Below are positions 1-12,799 of a stretch of DNA of 64,000 nt, piece by piece. The notes below the pieces were generated by a model that ran no database searches, was not told the origin of the DNA, and saw only the letters and a list, made by a program, of their open reading frames with translations. Position 1 is the stretch's first letter; each line of letters begins with the position of its first letter. A program made the position numbers and the translations under genes. Origin of the DNA: Mycoplasma yeatsii (GTDB lineage Bacteria > Bacillota_I > Bacilli_A > Mycoplasmatales > Mycoplasmataceae); the NCBI RefSeq assembly GCF_030815295.1, contig NZ_JAUSWP010000001.1. The stretch is one strand, 5' to 3'.

Positions 1-175
1 AATAGTTGTTGAAGGTTATGATTGATTAACTAAACAATACGTAACTTTAACTTTAAGAGGATATCATGCAATAGTGTTTCAACATGAAATGGAACATAAC
101 ATTGGAAAACTATATTATGATCGAATTAACAAACAAGATCCTATGTTTTGTAAAGATGATTGAATACTTTTATAA
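1..175 (+). CDS. def: peptide deformylase, C-terminal part
   Basis: The last 57 codons of a plus-strand gene enter from the left edge; the reading frame starts at base 2. Peptide deformylase removes the formyl group from the N-terminal methionine of new proteins. The segment contains the family's metal-binding motif as QHEMEH, where the two histidines and the glutamate ligate and activate the metal. The usual form is HExDH, so the E before the last H is a mild variant. The protein ends CKDDWILL with Trp encoded by UGA. A shared terminator hairpin lies just downstream. The N-terminal motifs are outside the window. Identification rests on this one motif and its C-terminal position. Confidence 0.85.
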
Positions 176-208
176 ATCAATGCTTGGTTTTTCTTTTTAA
201 TAAAAAAG

Positions 209-238
209 AAAAGTTATTGAGAGTTTCTCTTAACTTTT
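209..238. terminator. bidirectional terminator between def and dnaI
   Basis: The inverted repeat AAAAGTTA...GAG TTT CTC...TAACTTTT lies between two convergent genes, with A- and T-rich flanks on both sides. It can serve def on the plus strand and dnaI on the minus strand. The right arm overlaps the dnaI stop codon. Confidence 0.65.
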
Positions 239-1149
239 CATTTAATTTCTTTTTCAAATGCTAGTGTTTTAATTCTTGAAATAATTCTTTCGATTTTAAT
301 TTCTTCAACTGATGGATCTATATTATCAGCGTACTTTTTATTAGTAGTTTTAATTCTCAAGTTTTCTTTTAGTTGCTTAATTGAAAAATTAGAAGTAAAG
401 AATGTCATTTTTTTATTTTCCATTCTATAATTTAACACTTCAAATAAAAAGTCATCACGTGATCAAGATGATAAGTTTTCTCCACCAATATCATCTAAAA
501 ATAACACATCAACATTTTTTAAATTTTCAACAATTTCTAGTCCTTTTTTACTTGTTCCATTAAACGATCTTCTTACTTTATCAATAACTGATCTTAATGT
601 ACAAAACACAACTTTATAATCTTTAGATGAAAAAGTATTAGCTAGAATTTTAAAAATATAAGTTTTGCCAACTCCAGGAGGACCATATAAATAAATACCT
701 TTATAATTCCCTTTTTTTTGATTTTCTAAAGCGTATTTTAATATCTTTGCTTTTTCTTTTTTTTCATTATTAGTTAATAAATTAAATTCTTGATTTGTTA
801 ATTCACTAAAATAATAATCTTTTGCAACTATAGAAAAATCTTTAACATCAAAATCAGTATATAAATAATTGTTTATAATTTTATCTAATTCTTGTTGTTG
901 AAGTTTATGAACACAAGCGGTATTTTGAATATAAAAACGACCATTTTCAAAAACAATGTTTACTTGATTACCTTTAGGATTTTGCACACATTCTTTATTA
1001 ATGTCGCACTCTTTATAAAATAATAAAAAATCATCTAATATATCTTGATTTTTTAAAAGCACTTCATCAGTGATAGGTGTTTGACTTTTTTGTGATTCAA
1101 TTATTAAATTATTTATCTTTTTATTATTCTTATATTTTTCTAGTTGCAT
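238..1149 (-). CDS. dnaI: primosomal protein DnaI, helicase-loader ATPase
   Basis: 303 aa. DnaI loads the replicative helicase at origins and restart sites together with DnaB. The AAA+ domain has a Walker A motif GPPGVGKT at about residues 156-163 and a Walker B FLDDIGGE, followed by a UGA tryptophan. The N-terminal part has Cys48, Cys54, Cys79 and His81, suggesting the small zinc-binding domain of Bacillus DnaI that contacts the helicase. The start is chosen for a strong AGGAGAA site six bases upstream. It sits nine bases after the stop of dnaB, so the two loaders are co-transcribed, as in Bacillus. Length fits the family (about 310 aa). Confidence 0.9.
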
Positions 1150-1158
1150 ATTATTCTC

Positions 1159-2394
1159 CTATAAAAGTGCTTCAAGTTCTTCAAAAATAGTTGTATTTTG
1201 AGATAATTGTTCATTTAAAAAATCGTTTGCTAAATTAGATTCTAATATATCATTTGTTTGAATTATTTTATCAACATGAGCTGAACTATTTTTGATCTTT
1301 TTCAAGTAAGTCATTGTTTTTTCAGTACTTTTTATATTTTTTTCATATAAAGTTTTAGCTATTTTTTGAATATATTTAACTACAATAGATCCATTATTTT
1401 TTTTATAACTAAAATCAATTAAACAATTAATAATTCCATCATTAAATTTGTATGTGTTTTTAATATTATCAATCGCATGAGCTCAATCTGATAAATCAAT
1501 ATTATACTTAGCTTTACAATAATCATTTCAATGCATGTTATTAATGATTTGAATCATGTTTTGTTGATTTTGAGTTTTTTTAGTATTAGTTTTATTTTTT
1601 TGTTTTTCACTTGTAACTAAAGAAATTAATTCTCTTTCAAGTAAGATTAAATCAATTGATTTTTTATCAAAATCATATGAATTATTAATTAGTAAAATTA
1701 CTTCATTTTCAGTTAATTTTTTAATAATTAAAACATCAACAAGTACTTTTGCAAGATTTTCAGAACATAGATCTATAGTAATGTTTTGTTCTTTTAATTT
1801 AGTATCGATGTAATTTAAATCTAAAACTTCTTTTAATTTTTCACAATTTGATGAATTGATTTTTAAGCTTGTTTTATATTTTTTAGAATCATTCATAAAA
1901 GAATAATCAATAATATCAGCAAAATCAATATGAACTTCTTCAAATTCATCTTGATTAATTTTATTAACACCTTTTAACATAAACTTAGTAATTTCATAAT
2001 TTTGTTCGTCTAAAGTTTTTTCTAATAAATTATTTAAATACTCATTATTAAAAAAGTCTTTACTTTTTAAAGGTGAAATTATTTGAAATTTAACTAGTTT
2101 TGATTGATCTTTTTTAACATAAACTCTAACAAGATTTAATGCATTTAAAATATCTAAAGCATCAACGATTTCTTTATGAGTCATTTGAGTAATGCTACAT
2201 AGTCTTTCTTCATCTAATCCTTGGTTTTTTAATTTAGAAGTGATGATATTTTCTTGAATCAATGTTAAAAATAAACTAACTGTTTTAGCTCCAATTAATG
2301 GTTGATATAAACATGTTAAGGTTTTGTATTCTTCAGCATCCAAAATCGGTGGACTATCTACTGAATATTTAAAGCCTTTTTTTAAAACTTCCAT
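1159..2394 (-). CDS. dnaB: replication initiation and membrane attachment protein DnaB
   Basis: 411 aa. This is the Firmicutes-type DnaB (helicase loader and remodelling protein), not the E. coli helicase. The N-terminal half resembles the DnaB/DnaD winged-helix region (CLYQPLIGAKTVSLFL...). The C-terminal third, after Trp codons read from UGA, holds the DnaB2-like helical domain including DWAHAIDNIK and ends in an acidic tail (EELEALL). The start is supported by a GGGGGATT ribosome-binding site. It is the penultimate gene of the operon, directly before dnaI, which supports a joint role in loading the helicase. The 165 bp between mutM and dnaB is AT-rich with short inverted repeats but no convincing promoter. 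Confidence 0.85.
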
Positions 2395-2559
2395 AATAAT
2401 CCCCCTAATGCTTTTATATTAATAATATTAATATGTTTTAACCTTAAAATATTTTTAAAAGATTTAAATATTTTTCAATGTTATTTTCGTTTTATAACAC
2501 AAATAAAAATAACTATTTAACATAGTGTTTAATATATGTTTTCCACTTTTCAACAACAG

Positions 2560-3387
2560 TTATTTTTGACAGTTATTACAATAGTATGTTCCTCTTTGAT
2601 TTACTTGAATTTTTAAAATTTTTGATCCACATACTTTGCAATTTTTATTATTTTGTAAATGTACTTTTAATTCATTTTGATATTGACCTTTAACTCCAGG
2701 TAAAGATTCAAAATCATTAATTGTAGTTCCATTCATTTCAATAGCTTTTTGTAAAACTTGTTCAGCATTGTATATTATATCTTTTATTTGTTCTTTTGAT
2801 AATAACTTAGAAGCTTTATTAGGTAAAATTTTTGATAAAAATAGAACTTCATTTACATAAATGTTTCCTAATCCCGCTATTATATTTTGATCTAGTAATA
2901 AAGTTTTAATTGCTTTATTGCTATTTTTTGTTTTTGAATATAAATAGTCAACTGTAGTTTGACCATTTAATGGAACTGGCCCTAGTTTGTTTAATTTAGA
3001 TTCAGCTAAATAATTATCTTTATTATAAATATCTAAAGTTCCAAAACCTCTAGCATCATAAAATCTAAACACCATTTCATCATCTAATAAAATCTCAGCT
3101 CTTAATCAAGATTGTTTATAACTGTAATTGTTTTGTTGTTCAACTACTCATTTTCCAGTCATTCTTAAATGAGAAATGATCACATAATCATCTAGTTCAA
3201 TAACAATATATTTAGCTTTATTAAAAACTTCGTTTATTTTTTGATTTCTAACTAGATTTTTAAAATCAAATGCTGATTTAGTTTTAATAATTTTTTCTGA
3301 AAATATGTTTGCATCTTTAATTATTTTATTTGTAATTTTTGGTTTGATAACTTTTACAACTGTACTAACTTCTGGTAATTCTGGCAT
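2560..3387 (-). CDS. mutM: formamidopyrimidine-DNA glycosylase MutM (Fpg)
   Basis: 275 aa. This is a base-excision repair enzyme that removes 8-oxoguanine and related lesions and nicks the strand. The start MPELPEV gives the catalytic N-terminal Pro2 and Glu3. The H2TH region includes QNIIAGLGNIYVNEVL. The C-terminal zinc finger is intact, with CKVCGSK followed by YYCNNCQK at the very end. Length is typical (about 275). The start follows an AGGAGTTT site that overlaps the polA stop region (eight bases apart), so translation is probably coupled to polA, a common arrangement for polA-mutM in low-GC Gram-positives. Confidence 0.95.
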
Positions 3388-3395
3388 ATAAACTC

Positions 3396-6125
3396 CTATT
3401 TTAATCCATATCAAGTGTTTGCTTGAGATTGTGAAACTTCTAAATTAATAATCGCTTTATCATCAATATTTAATCATTTAATCATATCAACTAAAGCTGA
3501 ACTCATTTTATCAACCACAATTTGTTTAACTTGATCTAATTCATTTAAAGGAACTTCTAAAATAATTTCATCGTGAATTTGACCTATCATAATAGTTTTT
3601 AAATTATTTAATTTTAATTCTTTAAAAATAGATATCATAGCTACTTTTAAAATATCTGAAGCAGTTCCTTGAATTGGCATATTAACAGCAATTCTTTCTC
3701 CAAATTTTCTAACTAAATATTGTTTAGATTCTAATTCTAAAAGATGTCTTTTTCTATTTGTTAATGTTGAAGAATATTTATTTTCTTTTGCTTTTTGAAT
3801 TTGATCTTGTTTAAATTGTAATAATCCAGGAAATGACTTATAGTAGTCTTCTATCATTTGTTTTGCAGTTTTAACATCAACATTTAAATCATTTGCTAAA
3901 CCATAATCAGTTAGACCATATAGAATACCAAAATTAAACACTTTAGCCATTCTTCTTTGTTCAGGTGATACTTTTTGATCTTTTGATATATTAAAAATTA
4001 ATCTAGCAGCTTGATCATGAATATCTTTATTAGCATTAAAAGTATCAATTAAAACTTGTTCTTTTGACATTTGAGCTAAAACTCTTAATTCAATTTGAGA
4101 ATAATCAAAACTTAAAAATGTTTTATCACTTGAAGTTGTAAATATTTTTCTTACTTGTTTTTGATCTTCATCTTGAATAGAAATATTTTGAATATTTGGA
4201 TAAGCAGAACTTAATCTTCCAGTATTTGTTAAAGTATGATTAAAAATTGTGTGAATCTTATTATCATCATAAATAAATTTTTCAAAACCTTTTAGATAAG
4301 TTGTATACAATTTATGAAATTTTCTATGTTCAATTAATAGATTAACAATAGGATGATAAGCTTGTAATTTTTCTAAAACGTCTTTTGATGTAGCGTTTTT
4401 ATCTATGTTTGGAAGGTTAAGTTTATCGAATAATAATTCTTGAACTTGTTTTGGAGAAGCAAAATTAAAATCATCATCTATAATGTCACTTAAAATTTCT
4501 TTCATATCATTTTCAATGTTTTGAAGTTTAACTAAAATATTTTGAGTTTGAGTTTTTAATTCTTTTTTATCAATATAAATTCCTTGACGTTCAGCAACGT
4601 ATAATACTTCAATTAATAAATGATCTAATTTGTAGTAAAGATCTAATGTATTAGTTTGTTTTAATTGATCGATTAATTTATCAAAATTATTTTTTAAAAT
4701 AATCGCTTTTTTAGTAATATATTCAGATTTTTTATCTAAATCAATATTCGGATTTTTCTTAACACCTTTTCCGAAAACATCTTCTTTACTTTCTAAATAT
4801 ATTTTTGGATCAATCATTTTAATTTGATGTTCTAATTCAGATTTAGCAAAAGCATTTAATGAATAACAAGCAACCATAAAATCAAAACTAAAATCAGTTA
4901 CATAAACATCATAACCGTGATTTTTTAATAAATAAGTTGTTTTTTTAATATCATATGTGATTTTTTCTAACTTATCATCTTTTAAAAATTTTTCTAATTC
5001 AGTATCAATTAAACCATCAACAAAATCATCAAAAATACTCAATTGTTGAACTTGTTTTTTAAAATCAATATAGAAATTTCCTTTACTATTAGAAATACCA
5101 ATTCCAATCATATTATCTAAATGATAATTTTCTTCTAGTGATTCAACATAAATATAATTTTTCTCATCACTATATTCTTTAGATCATTTTTTTAAAATAG
5201 TGATGTTTGGTTTTTCTTCTTTTATTTCATTTTCTTTATCCATATCACAAAGAGAATTAAATTTATTTATTAAAGAAAACATTTCATATTTAGTTAAGAA
5301 TTTTTTGATATTTTTTGGATCTAAATTTATTGGATCAAATTCAAGCTCTTCAATGTTAACATCAGTTTTAATTGTTGCTAATTTCTTGCATAAAAAAGCT
5401 GAGTCTTGATCGTTTTCTAATTTAGTTTTTGTTGATCCTGAAATTTGTTTTATATTATTATAAATATTTTCTAAACTACCATATGTATTTATTAACTTGA
5501 TTGCACCTTTAGGACCAATTCCACTTACACCTTTTAAATTATCTGAATTATCACCCATAATGGCTTTTAAATCTGGAACTTGTTTTGGTAAAACTTCTCA
5601 TAATTTAAACAGTTCTTGTTCATTAATTACATCTGGATTTCCAATACCTTGTTTTGGTACAACACACACAGTTTTATTACTAATTAGTTGATACATATCT
5701 TTATCACTACTTAATATTTCAACACTAACTTCATCAAATTTTTGTTCAGCAACTTTTGCAATAGTTCCAACTATATCATCAGCTTCTACATCATCTCTTT
5801 CAAATCAACAAATATTTGCAGAAGTTAAAAACTCTCTAATTATTGGTAATTGTTTTATTAACTCTTCAGGCGTTTTTTGTCTTCCTGCTTTATAATCTTT
5901 TAACATTTCATGTCTGAAAGTTTTTTTACCTTTATCAAAAGCGATAAATAAACAATCATAAGGACCTCGTGAATTTAAAACAGATAACATCATATTTATA
6001 AAAGAATAAACTGCATTTGTAGGTGTTCCACTTGTCGTTCTCATAATCGGACTTGATGAATATGCCGTTGCATAATATGCTCTAAATAATAATGAGTTAC
6101 CATCTATTATTAATATTTTTTTCAT
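3396..6125 (-). CDS. polA: DNA polymerase I
   Basis: 909 aa, full length. The N-terminal 5'-3' exonuclease domain (roughly 1-290) begins MKKILIIDGNSLLFRAYYAT and includes MGDNSDNLKGVSGIGPKGA at about 190-208. The middle domain lacks the DxE metal ligands expected of a 3'-5' proofreading exonuclease, so it is probably inactive, as in Bacillus Pol I. The polymerase domain has motif A (DYSQIELR, Asp near residue 674), motif B (RRMAKVFNFGILYG, about 724-737) and motif C (QIHDE, Asp near 852). Its job is gap filling and removal of RNA primers. It lies ten bases after dnaE. Several UGA tryptophans lie within the gene, which otherwise appears as separate pieces. Confidence 0.95.
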
Positions 6126-6135
6126 AATTTTCTCC

Positions 6136-9117
6136 TTAGATTTGTTTAATTAGTTTTACAAATTTTGCTGATATTTTATTTTGTCTTGTGCTAGGTTGAA
6201 TTTCGATAATATAAGCTTTATTAACAATAAGTTTATCTTTAACTTGCTCATAATCATTTGCAAAAATAGTCACATCAACTTCTGAAGTACTATCAAATAT
6301 TGAAATGAATGCCATTGTATTATTATTCTTATCTTTAATTTCTTTAATGTTTGAAATAAATCCGACAATAATTTGATTTTGATTTACTGTTAATTTTGAA
6401 ATATCAACAGGGTTGTATTTTAAATTAGAATTTTTAATTTTTAAAATAGGATTTGAATCAATGAAAAATCCATATAATTCTTTTTCAAACATCGCTAATG
6501 TTTCATCATCAAATTCATCATAATCAATTAAAATGACTTTTTCTTCGTCACTTATATTTTTTAAATCTTTAAAAGCAACTGCTTGATCATAAATAATATC
6601 TAAATTTTTTAACATAGTTTGTTTATTTAAGTTTCACAAACTATCTAATACTCCAGCTTTAATTAAAATTTGAATTGTACTTATTGATATTTTTTGATTA
6701 ATCATAGCTAAAACAAAACTATTGATGTCTTTAAACATTTCTTTATTTTCTTTTTTTGCTTGTGATATTTTTTTAACAATTTCTATACCTATTCCTTTAA
6801 TAGTAGTTAGTGGCATATAAATTTGTTTGTTTCTTATTTGATAAGTTAGTGAAGTATTTAAAATAATCGGTTTATTTATCTTAATATTATATTCATTTAA
6901 CTCTTTAATATATTGGTGTGTTTTTAATTCACTTCCAATGACTCCGCTTAATAAACTACTGTAGAATTCACAAGTGTAATTAGCTTTAAAATATGCTAAT
7001 CAATAACTTACATAAGAATATGAAATTGAGTGAGATTTATTAAAACCATAGTTAGAAAATTTATCAATTCAGTTTCAAATTAAATTAGCTTTATTTGGTG
7101 ATAAGTTGTTTAGTTTGATTGCATTATTAACAAATTCTTCTCTAGCTTGATGCATATAATCAGCATTTTTCTTACTCATAGCTCTTCTTACAATATCAGC
7201 TTTTGCTAGTGAAAAATTAGCGATTTTTTTAAGCATTTGCATAACTTGTTCTTGATAAACAATAACTCCATAAGTTGATTTTAAAATATCATAAACACTA
7301 TCATCAATAACTTTAAGATTAGGTAATTTTTTATTAGATAAATATTGTGGAATCATTTCTTGAGGACCAGGTCTATATAAAGCAGAAGCATCAGAAATAC
7401 TTGATATAGAGTCAACTTTCATCTTAACGATTAAATCAGTCATTCCTTTAGATTCTAATTGAAATATACCTGAAGTATGTCCTTTTTGTAAAAGATTAAA
7501 TGTTTTTCAATTATTTAAAGGGATTTGGTTTAACTTAACATTAATATTGTAATTTTTTTGTATTAAATGTTTAATTTCTTGTAATGTTGTTAGATTTTTT
7601 AAACCTAAAATATCCATTTTAATTAAACCTATTTCTTCTAAATAACTCATATCATATTGAGTTTGAAAAATACCATTATAACCGATTTTAATTGGAGCAA
7701 TTTGTCTTAAATCAACATCAGATAAAATAACTCCAGCAGCATGAGTTCCAGATTGTCTAGGTAATCCAACAATCATATTCATAGCATCAAAAATAGTTTT
7801 AAAATTGTCATCTTGATAATAGTCTTTTAGTATTTTATTTTCATTTACAAAATCTAAAAAATTAATATCTTTATCATGATCTAAAAGTTTAGATATTTTA
7901 TTTACAATATTCATTTCAATTTTAAAAACTCTACATACATCTCTTCAAGCCATTTTATAACCAATTGTTTGATAAGTTGTAATAGTAGCAACATTGTATT
8001 TTCCGTATTTTTCAAATAAATATTCTAAAACTTCTTCACGTCTATTATCTTGAAAATCAACATCAATATCAGGGAGTGTTTGACGTTCAGGATTTAAAAA
8101 TCTTTCAAACAATAGATCATATTTTAAAGGGTCAACATCAGTAATTCTTAATAAAAAACTGACTAAACTACCTGCAGCACTACCACGTCCGGGACCTACC
8201 ATAATATCTTGTTTTTTAGCAAAATTAACATAATCAGCAACTACTAAAAAATAATCACTAAATCCCATATTTTTTATGACATTTAGTTCATATTCTAATC
8301 TTTTAAAATACTCTTTTACATTAATTTGTTGATTATTTTTTTGGTTATATTTAATAAATGCTTTTAAAGATAATTCACATCTTTGTTTTAAAAATTCATT
8401 ACTTGAAATATTGTCTGGTGTTTTGTATTTTATTAGATATTTTGTATTATTGTCAAAAAGATCAAAACTTACTTTTGAAAGTATTTCAATACTTACTTTT
8501 AAAATATTTTTTACTGAATAATTATTTTGTTCTAAAAAAGTTATATCAGGATAACAATTAAAAGAATCAATGTTTATTTCATCAAGAGTTTTAGTTTGTC
8601 TTATTGCAGTTAAAATTTTATAAACATCTTTTTGATCAGGATCTAAATAATTAATTGGTTCTAAGTATAATTTCAATTCATCAGCATCATACAAATCGTC
8701 ATTTAAAATTATTTTTAAATTGGTTTTAAATTCTTGATCAGTAAACTTAGCTATAACTACAACATTGGTATTTATATTTTGATAAATATAATTTTTAATA
8801 TCTTCATCAGAATGAGTAAAACCGTCATGTAAGAAACTGGATATATGACAAATAATTTGATAACCTAATCTATTTTTTGCATAAATACATAATCTAGTTT
8901 GATCGTCAAAATCTATGTTTAATCCAACAATTGGTTTAATATTATTTTTTTGAGATTTTTTAATGAATTCAGCAACACCAAACATAGTGTTTTTTTCACA
9001 ATAAAAAGCATAATCAAAGTCATGCTTTTTAACAAAAGAAATGTAATCATCAATTTTAATTAATGAATCTAAAAAATTATATTCACTTTTAACTGTAAAC
9101 AGTGGTGTAAAATTCAT
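6136..9117 (-). CDS. dnaE: DNA polymerase III alpha subunit, DnaE type
   Basis: 993 aa, at the short end of the DnaE family. The polymerase core shows PGRGSAAG at 309-316 and the catalytic aspartates in PDIDVDF at 349-355. The N-terminal PHP domain lacks the usual HxH metal ligands (TVKSEYNFLDS instead), so it is probably not a nuclease. The C-terminus contains helix-hairpin-helix and OB-fold-like sequence (NQIIVGFISNIKEIKDK). In Firmicutes DnaE3-type enzymes extend primers on the lagging strand beside PolC. The start is backed by an AAGGAGATAAATC site. It is followed ten bases later by polA, so the two polymerases share an operon. Confidence 0.95.
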
Positions 9118-9140
9118 GATTTATCTCCTTGTTTTAATTT

Positions 9141-10334
9141 TTATTCTTTATTTTCTACAACTTCTCCATTTTTGAATACAAATTCAGTTATATGGTTTTG
9201 AATTGTTTCTTCTAAAAGTTCAGGTCATAAAATAGCATCTTCTTGAGCGATTGCTGTGTGAAGTCTAGGTTTTGTAACAGGTTGTTTTGGCACGAACATA
9301 CTACATACATCATCAAATGGAAGAATTGAAGTTTCATATGTATCAATAAACTTAGAAATTTCAATAATCTCTTCTTTATCATATGTAATAACTGGTCTTA
9401 AAATAGGTATTAAACTTGTTCTGTTTATTACATCCATACTTTCAATAGTTTGACTAGCTACTTGACCTAAGCTTTCACCTGTAATTAAAGCTTTATAATT
9501 GTATTTATCAGCAATAGCGTTTGCTATTCTCATAAACATTCTTCTCATAATAGTTATCTTATAACTTTCTTCAGGAATATGTTGTAATTCTTGTAACATT
9601 AAAGCAAAATCACAAACATATAATCTAAAAGTTCATGAATTATATCTAGATAATTTTTTAGCTAAATCAAAAACTTTTTTTAATGCTTCAGCTGAAGTGT
9701 GAGGAGGAGTCATAAAGTGGATAAAATCAACATGCATACCTCTTTTTAAAGTTAAAAATGAAGCAACAGGCGAATCAATTCCACCACTTAATAAACTTAA
9801 ACCTTTACCACTAATTCCAACTGGTAATCCTTTTAAACCACTAATTCTATTATCAAAAACTTCAGCGTGATCTTTTTTAATTACAACTTCTATTTTTAAA
9901 TCAGGATTATGTACATCAACAGATAAATTAGAACAAGCTTTTAAAATTTCTGGAGCTAATTTTTGTTTAATTTCAATGCTTGTTAACTCAAAAGATTTAT
10001 CTTTTCTAGTTGCTTCTAATTTAAAAGTTTTTGCATTAGATTGTTCAACTATTTTTAAAATAGCATCTTTAATATCTTCAAGATCTTTTTTTGTGTGTTG
10101 AATAACTGATAATGAATAAATTCCAAAAACAGTTTTTAATTCTTCTAAAACATCATTTGAAATTTCATCATTAACTTTTAATATTAAAGAATTATTATCT
10201 TTAATATATTCAATATCATCTTTATTAAATCTTTTTAATTTAAATTTAATATTAGAAATTAACTTATCAACGAATCTGAATCTGTTATTCCCTTTTAATG
10301 TTAATTCACCATATCTTATTAAAATGTGTTTCAT
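9141..10334 (-). CDS. thiI: tRNA 4-thiouridine synthase ThiI
   Basis: 397 aa. It transfers sulfur to U8 of tRNA, adenylating the uridine first. An N-terminal ferredoxin-like and THUMP region (about 1-165) is followed by the PP-loop pyrophosphatase motif SGGIDS at 183-188. There is no C-terminal rhodanese domain; the protein has the Bacillus-type length of about 400. A cysteine in DDVCSMFVPKQP matches the position of a conserved catalytic cysteine. It starts after TAGGAGAAAAC and lies 15 bases downstream of ezrA. No cysteine desulfurase partner is in view. Confidence 0.93.
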
Positions 10335-10349
10335 GTTTTCTCCTAACTT

Positions 10350-12110
10350 CTAAATTTTATTTTCTTCAAATAAATCTATACCTAATTCAATAGTTCTTTT
10401 GTAATCTTTTAACTCATAAGCATTCATTATTTCATTTATTTTCTTATTAGAATTGTTTTTATAATCTAAATAACGGTTAGCATAAGTCACAACATACTGA
10501 GCTAATTTATCTAACATAACTTCATCAATAACATTGTGTTTAATATAAATTGTTTTTCTTAATTGAACATCTAATTTTTTTAACATTGCATCGAAATTAT
10601 CTGGTGAAGATAAAATAGCATTATTTTTCTTTTCAATATCTTCTAAATCTTGATATCTAGCTTTAATTTTATTTTTATATTGTTGTAAGTTTTTAATATC
10701 ACTATGTCTGTAAATAATTGATTCAGTACACAATAATGTAGTTCTAATGTTGTCTAGTTTTGATTCAACTTCTTCTAAGAATGAATCTTTAGTTCTTAAA
10801 ATAGAATAAATTTCTATAAAGTCATTATAATAACTTTCTAATCTAGTTAAAATATTTTTTATTTGATAAGCACATTTATATAACACTGAATAAGCTTCTA
10901 TTGAATATTTAAACTTAATAAATTTAGAACAAATAATTTTGTATTCATCATTAATTGAATCAATAAAAGGTTTAATAGCATAGTATTTTTCTTTAGCTAT
11001 ATCAATGTCGTTTTTTAATGAGGTATTTAAAAGAATTAATTGTTCTATTTTTTTACTTTCATTTTCAAACTCTTTTATAATGTTTTGAATTTTTCCAATA
11101 TTATTTTCAAAGAATATAAAAACTTTATCTTCAAATTTTAAATAAGAACTTAATCTATCAATATCATTAAATAATTGTTGATATTGATTTGTTGCTGAAT
11201 CAATTTTTCCATTATATATAAACTGTAATATTTTTTCTTTATGTTCTTTAAAATTACTATTTATATCATCAAGTTTATGATCTTTATCATTTTTAAGAAT
11301 TAATTGTTTATTAATTTCTTCTAGTTTTTGATATAAAGAACCATTTTTTTCTAATGACATAGCTATTCGGTGAGTTTTATCAATAAACTTAATAAATCTA
11401 GAGATTCCTTCAGATAAATTAATGATTTTTTTAAATGCTTCTTCAAACTTACCTATCTTAATATAATAATCACAAATGGTAATTTTTTTATTAATTACTT
11501 GTTTATACTCTTCAATAATTGACACGTTAACTTTTAATTCATTTTGCTCTTTTTTTAGATCTACAAAGTCAAAAATTTCATTAACAGTTTCTTGAATAAC
11601 AATTTTAGTATCTCTTAATAAAAACTCAACTTCAGTTACTTTTTGAGTTTCATAATATATATCTCTAACATTTAATTCTAAGTTTTTAGATACTTCTAAA
11701 AGTTTATTTGCTCTGTGTAAATTTTTTATAGAAGGAAATTTTTTTGATTTAAAACTTCATTTATTGACACCAAAATATTGACTTACATTTTCAATTAATT
11801 CAGGTAGTTGAATTTTATAAATTTCATAGTATTTTACTTTTCATATTTCAATATCTTGTTTTAAATTTTCATTACTAGAATTTTCAACAATAAAATTCAT
11901 TCTATTTAAACGATTAGGTAGTGGGTGTTTTAAAATTCTTTCAATAATATTTGTTGTTTTAAAAGCTTTACTAATAATATTTTTATAAATTGTCAACATT
12001 GATACACTAATAAGTAAACCAAAAAAACCTATTCCAAAAGCAACGTATGAAATAAGTTCAATAATTCTATTTGAACTAAAAACAAATATAGGATTTATAA
12101 TTATTTCCAT
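10350..12110 (-). CDS. ezrA: EzrA-like septation ring regulator
   Basis: 586 aa. One N-terminal membrane helix (about residues 18-42) is followed by a long, charged, largely helical coiled-coil body. This is the layout of EzrA, which in Firmicutes binds FtsZ at the membrane and limits extra septal rings. Length fits (about 565-575 in Bacillus). Sequence identity to Bacillus EzrA cannot be judged by eye, so the call rests on architecture plus its place immediately upstream of thiI. The start has an AGGAGC site seven bases upstream, and an extended -10 promoter lies about 30 bases further up, making it the first gene of the replication operon. Confidence 0.7.
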
Positions 12111-12138
12111 TGCTTTTGCTCCTTTTGTTCTAAATTAA

Positions 12139-12167
12139 ATTATACCAAAATAGACTAGCTATTAAGA
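12139..12167 (-). promoter_or_regulatory. promoter of the ezrA-dnaI operon
   Basis: On the minus strand a perfect -10 TATAAT (12139-12144) is preceded by TGG, an extended -10. A weak -35 TCTTAA sits 17 bases upstream. It is about 30 bases from the ezrA start. Confidence 0.65.
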
Positions 12168-12215
12168 TAAGTGAAAATAAAGTTGTTGGTGATTGTTTTA
12201 GAGTTTTGGTGTATC

Positions 12216-12368
12216 TTATTTCAGTTTTATCCCTTTCATTCGAATAAAAGGTTTTGGTGAGATTGATTCAACACCAATTTTGATATCAATTGGATTAGGT
12301 TCATATTTTTGCTCGATAACAACTTTTCATATTAAACCTTTTTCGATATTATCAATTGGATTAAAATT
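12216..12368 (-). pseudogene. short coding remnant, unknown origin
   Basis: An open stretch of 50 codons without a start codon reads as plausible mycoplasma protein (for example NPIDNIEKGLIWKVVIEQKY, with UGA as Trp) and ends in TAA. It is bounded upstream by a stop. The composition looks coding rather than random, with repeated NPID and many Lys and Glu residues. It is probably the tail of a decayed gene. I do not recognise the family. Confidence 0.35.
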
Positions 12369-12411
12369 TTAAAATATTATCATTAATACTATAGGAAAGG
12401 AGTGACAACTA

Positions 12412-12558
12412 ATGAAAGAAAATAAATACAATATTAGATTTGTTTCATGAGATTCTATATCGGAAGAAGAACTTTCAGAACAAGTTGAAAGAGTATCGAA
12501 AAGAATAGCTAGCGATAAAGAGTTTGTTGCTCTTTTAAAAAGACTAGAAAAGATGTAA
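12412..12558 (+). CDS. small conserved-looking protein, 48 aa
   Basis: A 48-aa plus-strand gene begins MKENKYNIRFVSWDSISEEE and ends with a basic helix (ALLKRLEKM). It has a very strong ribosome-binding site (AGGAAAGGAGTGA, seven bases before ATG) and a clean rho-independent terminator eight bases after the stop. Translation signals this good make it a real gene despite its size. It is acidic in the middle, probably helical, and has no membrane segment. The only Trp is a UGA. Possible roles include a small regulator or an antitoxin-like protein, but nothing in the sequence proves either. It stands alone among gene remnants. Confidence 0.7.
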
Positions 12559-12566
12559 TACATAAT

Positions 12567-12592
12567 AAAAAGACTCATTTTTGAGTCTTTTT
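12567..12592 (+). terminator. terminator of the 48-aa gene
   Basis: The stem AAAAAGACTC / GAGTCTTTTT with a short loop is followed by T-rich sequence. The same GACTCA/TGAGTC stem recurs at 15008-15036. Confidence 0.85.
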
Positions 12593-12667
12593 CTTTTAAT
12601 AATTTATAGTGTAATTTTTATCAATACTTTTTGTATTTGTATTGATAATATAATGATTTTCAGTAGT

Positions 12668-12799
12668 TTATAATTCATATAAAAATATGTTAATAGGCTC
12701 ACTTCATTTATCATTAATATTCTTATACGTGATATTTAAACCACTTGATAAACATGATGAATACTGTTGATGACGATAGTTGTTGATAGCATTTGATTC
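12668..12799 (-). pseudogene. short coding remnant, unknown origin
   Basis: A 43-codon open frame without a start codon contains a protein-like run (GLNITYKNINDKWSEPINIF) ending YEL and a stop. The flanking sequence in other frames is AT-rich noise. A 9-bp inverted repeat (12619-12627 with 12639-12647) lies beside it without a T-run. This looks like the decayed end of a gene. The family is not recognised. Confidence 0.3.

Noticed and set aside
6136..9117. Second replicative polymerase PolC
   Set aside because: No embedded proofreading exonuclease and the short DnaE domain order rule out PolC.
12619..12647. 9-bp inverted repeat as a terminator
   Set aside because: No T-run follows on either strand and no gene ends close by.
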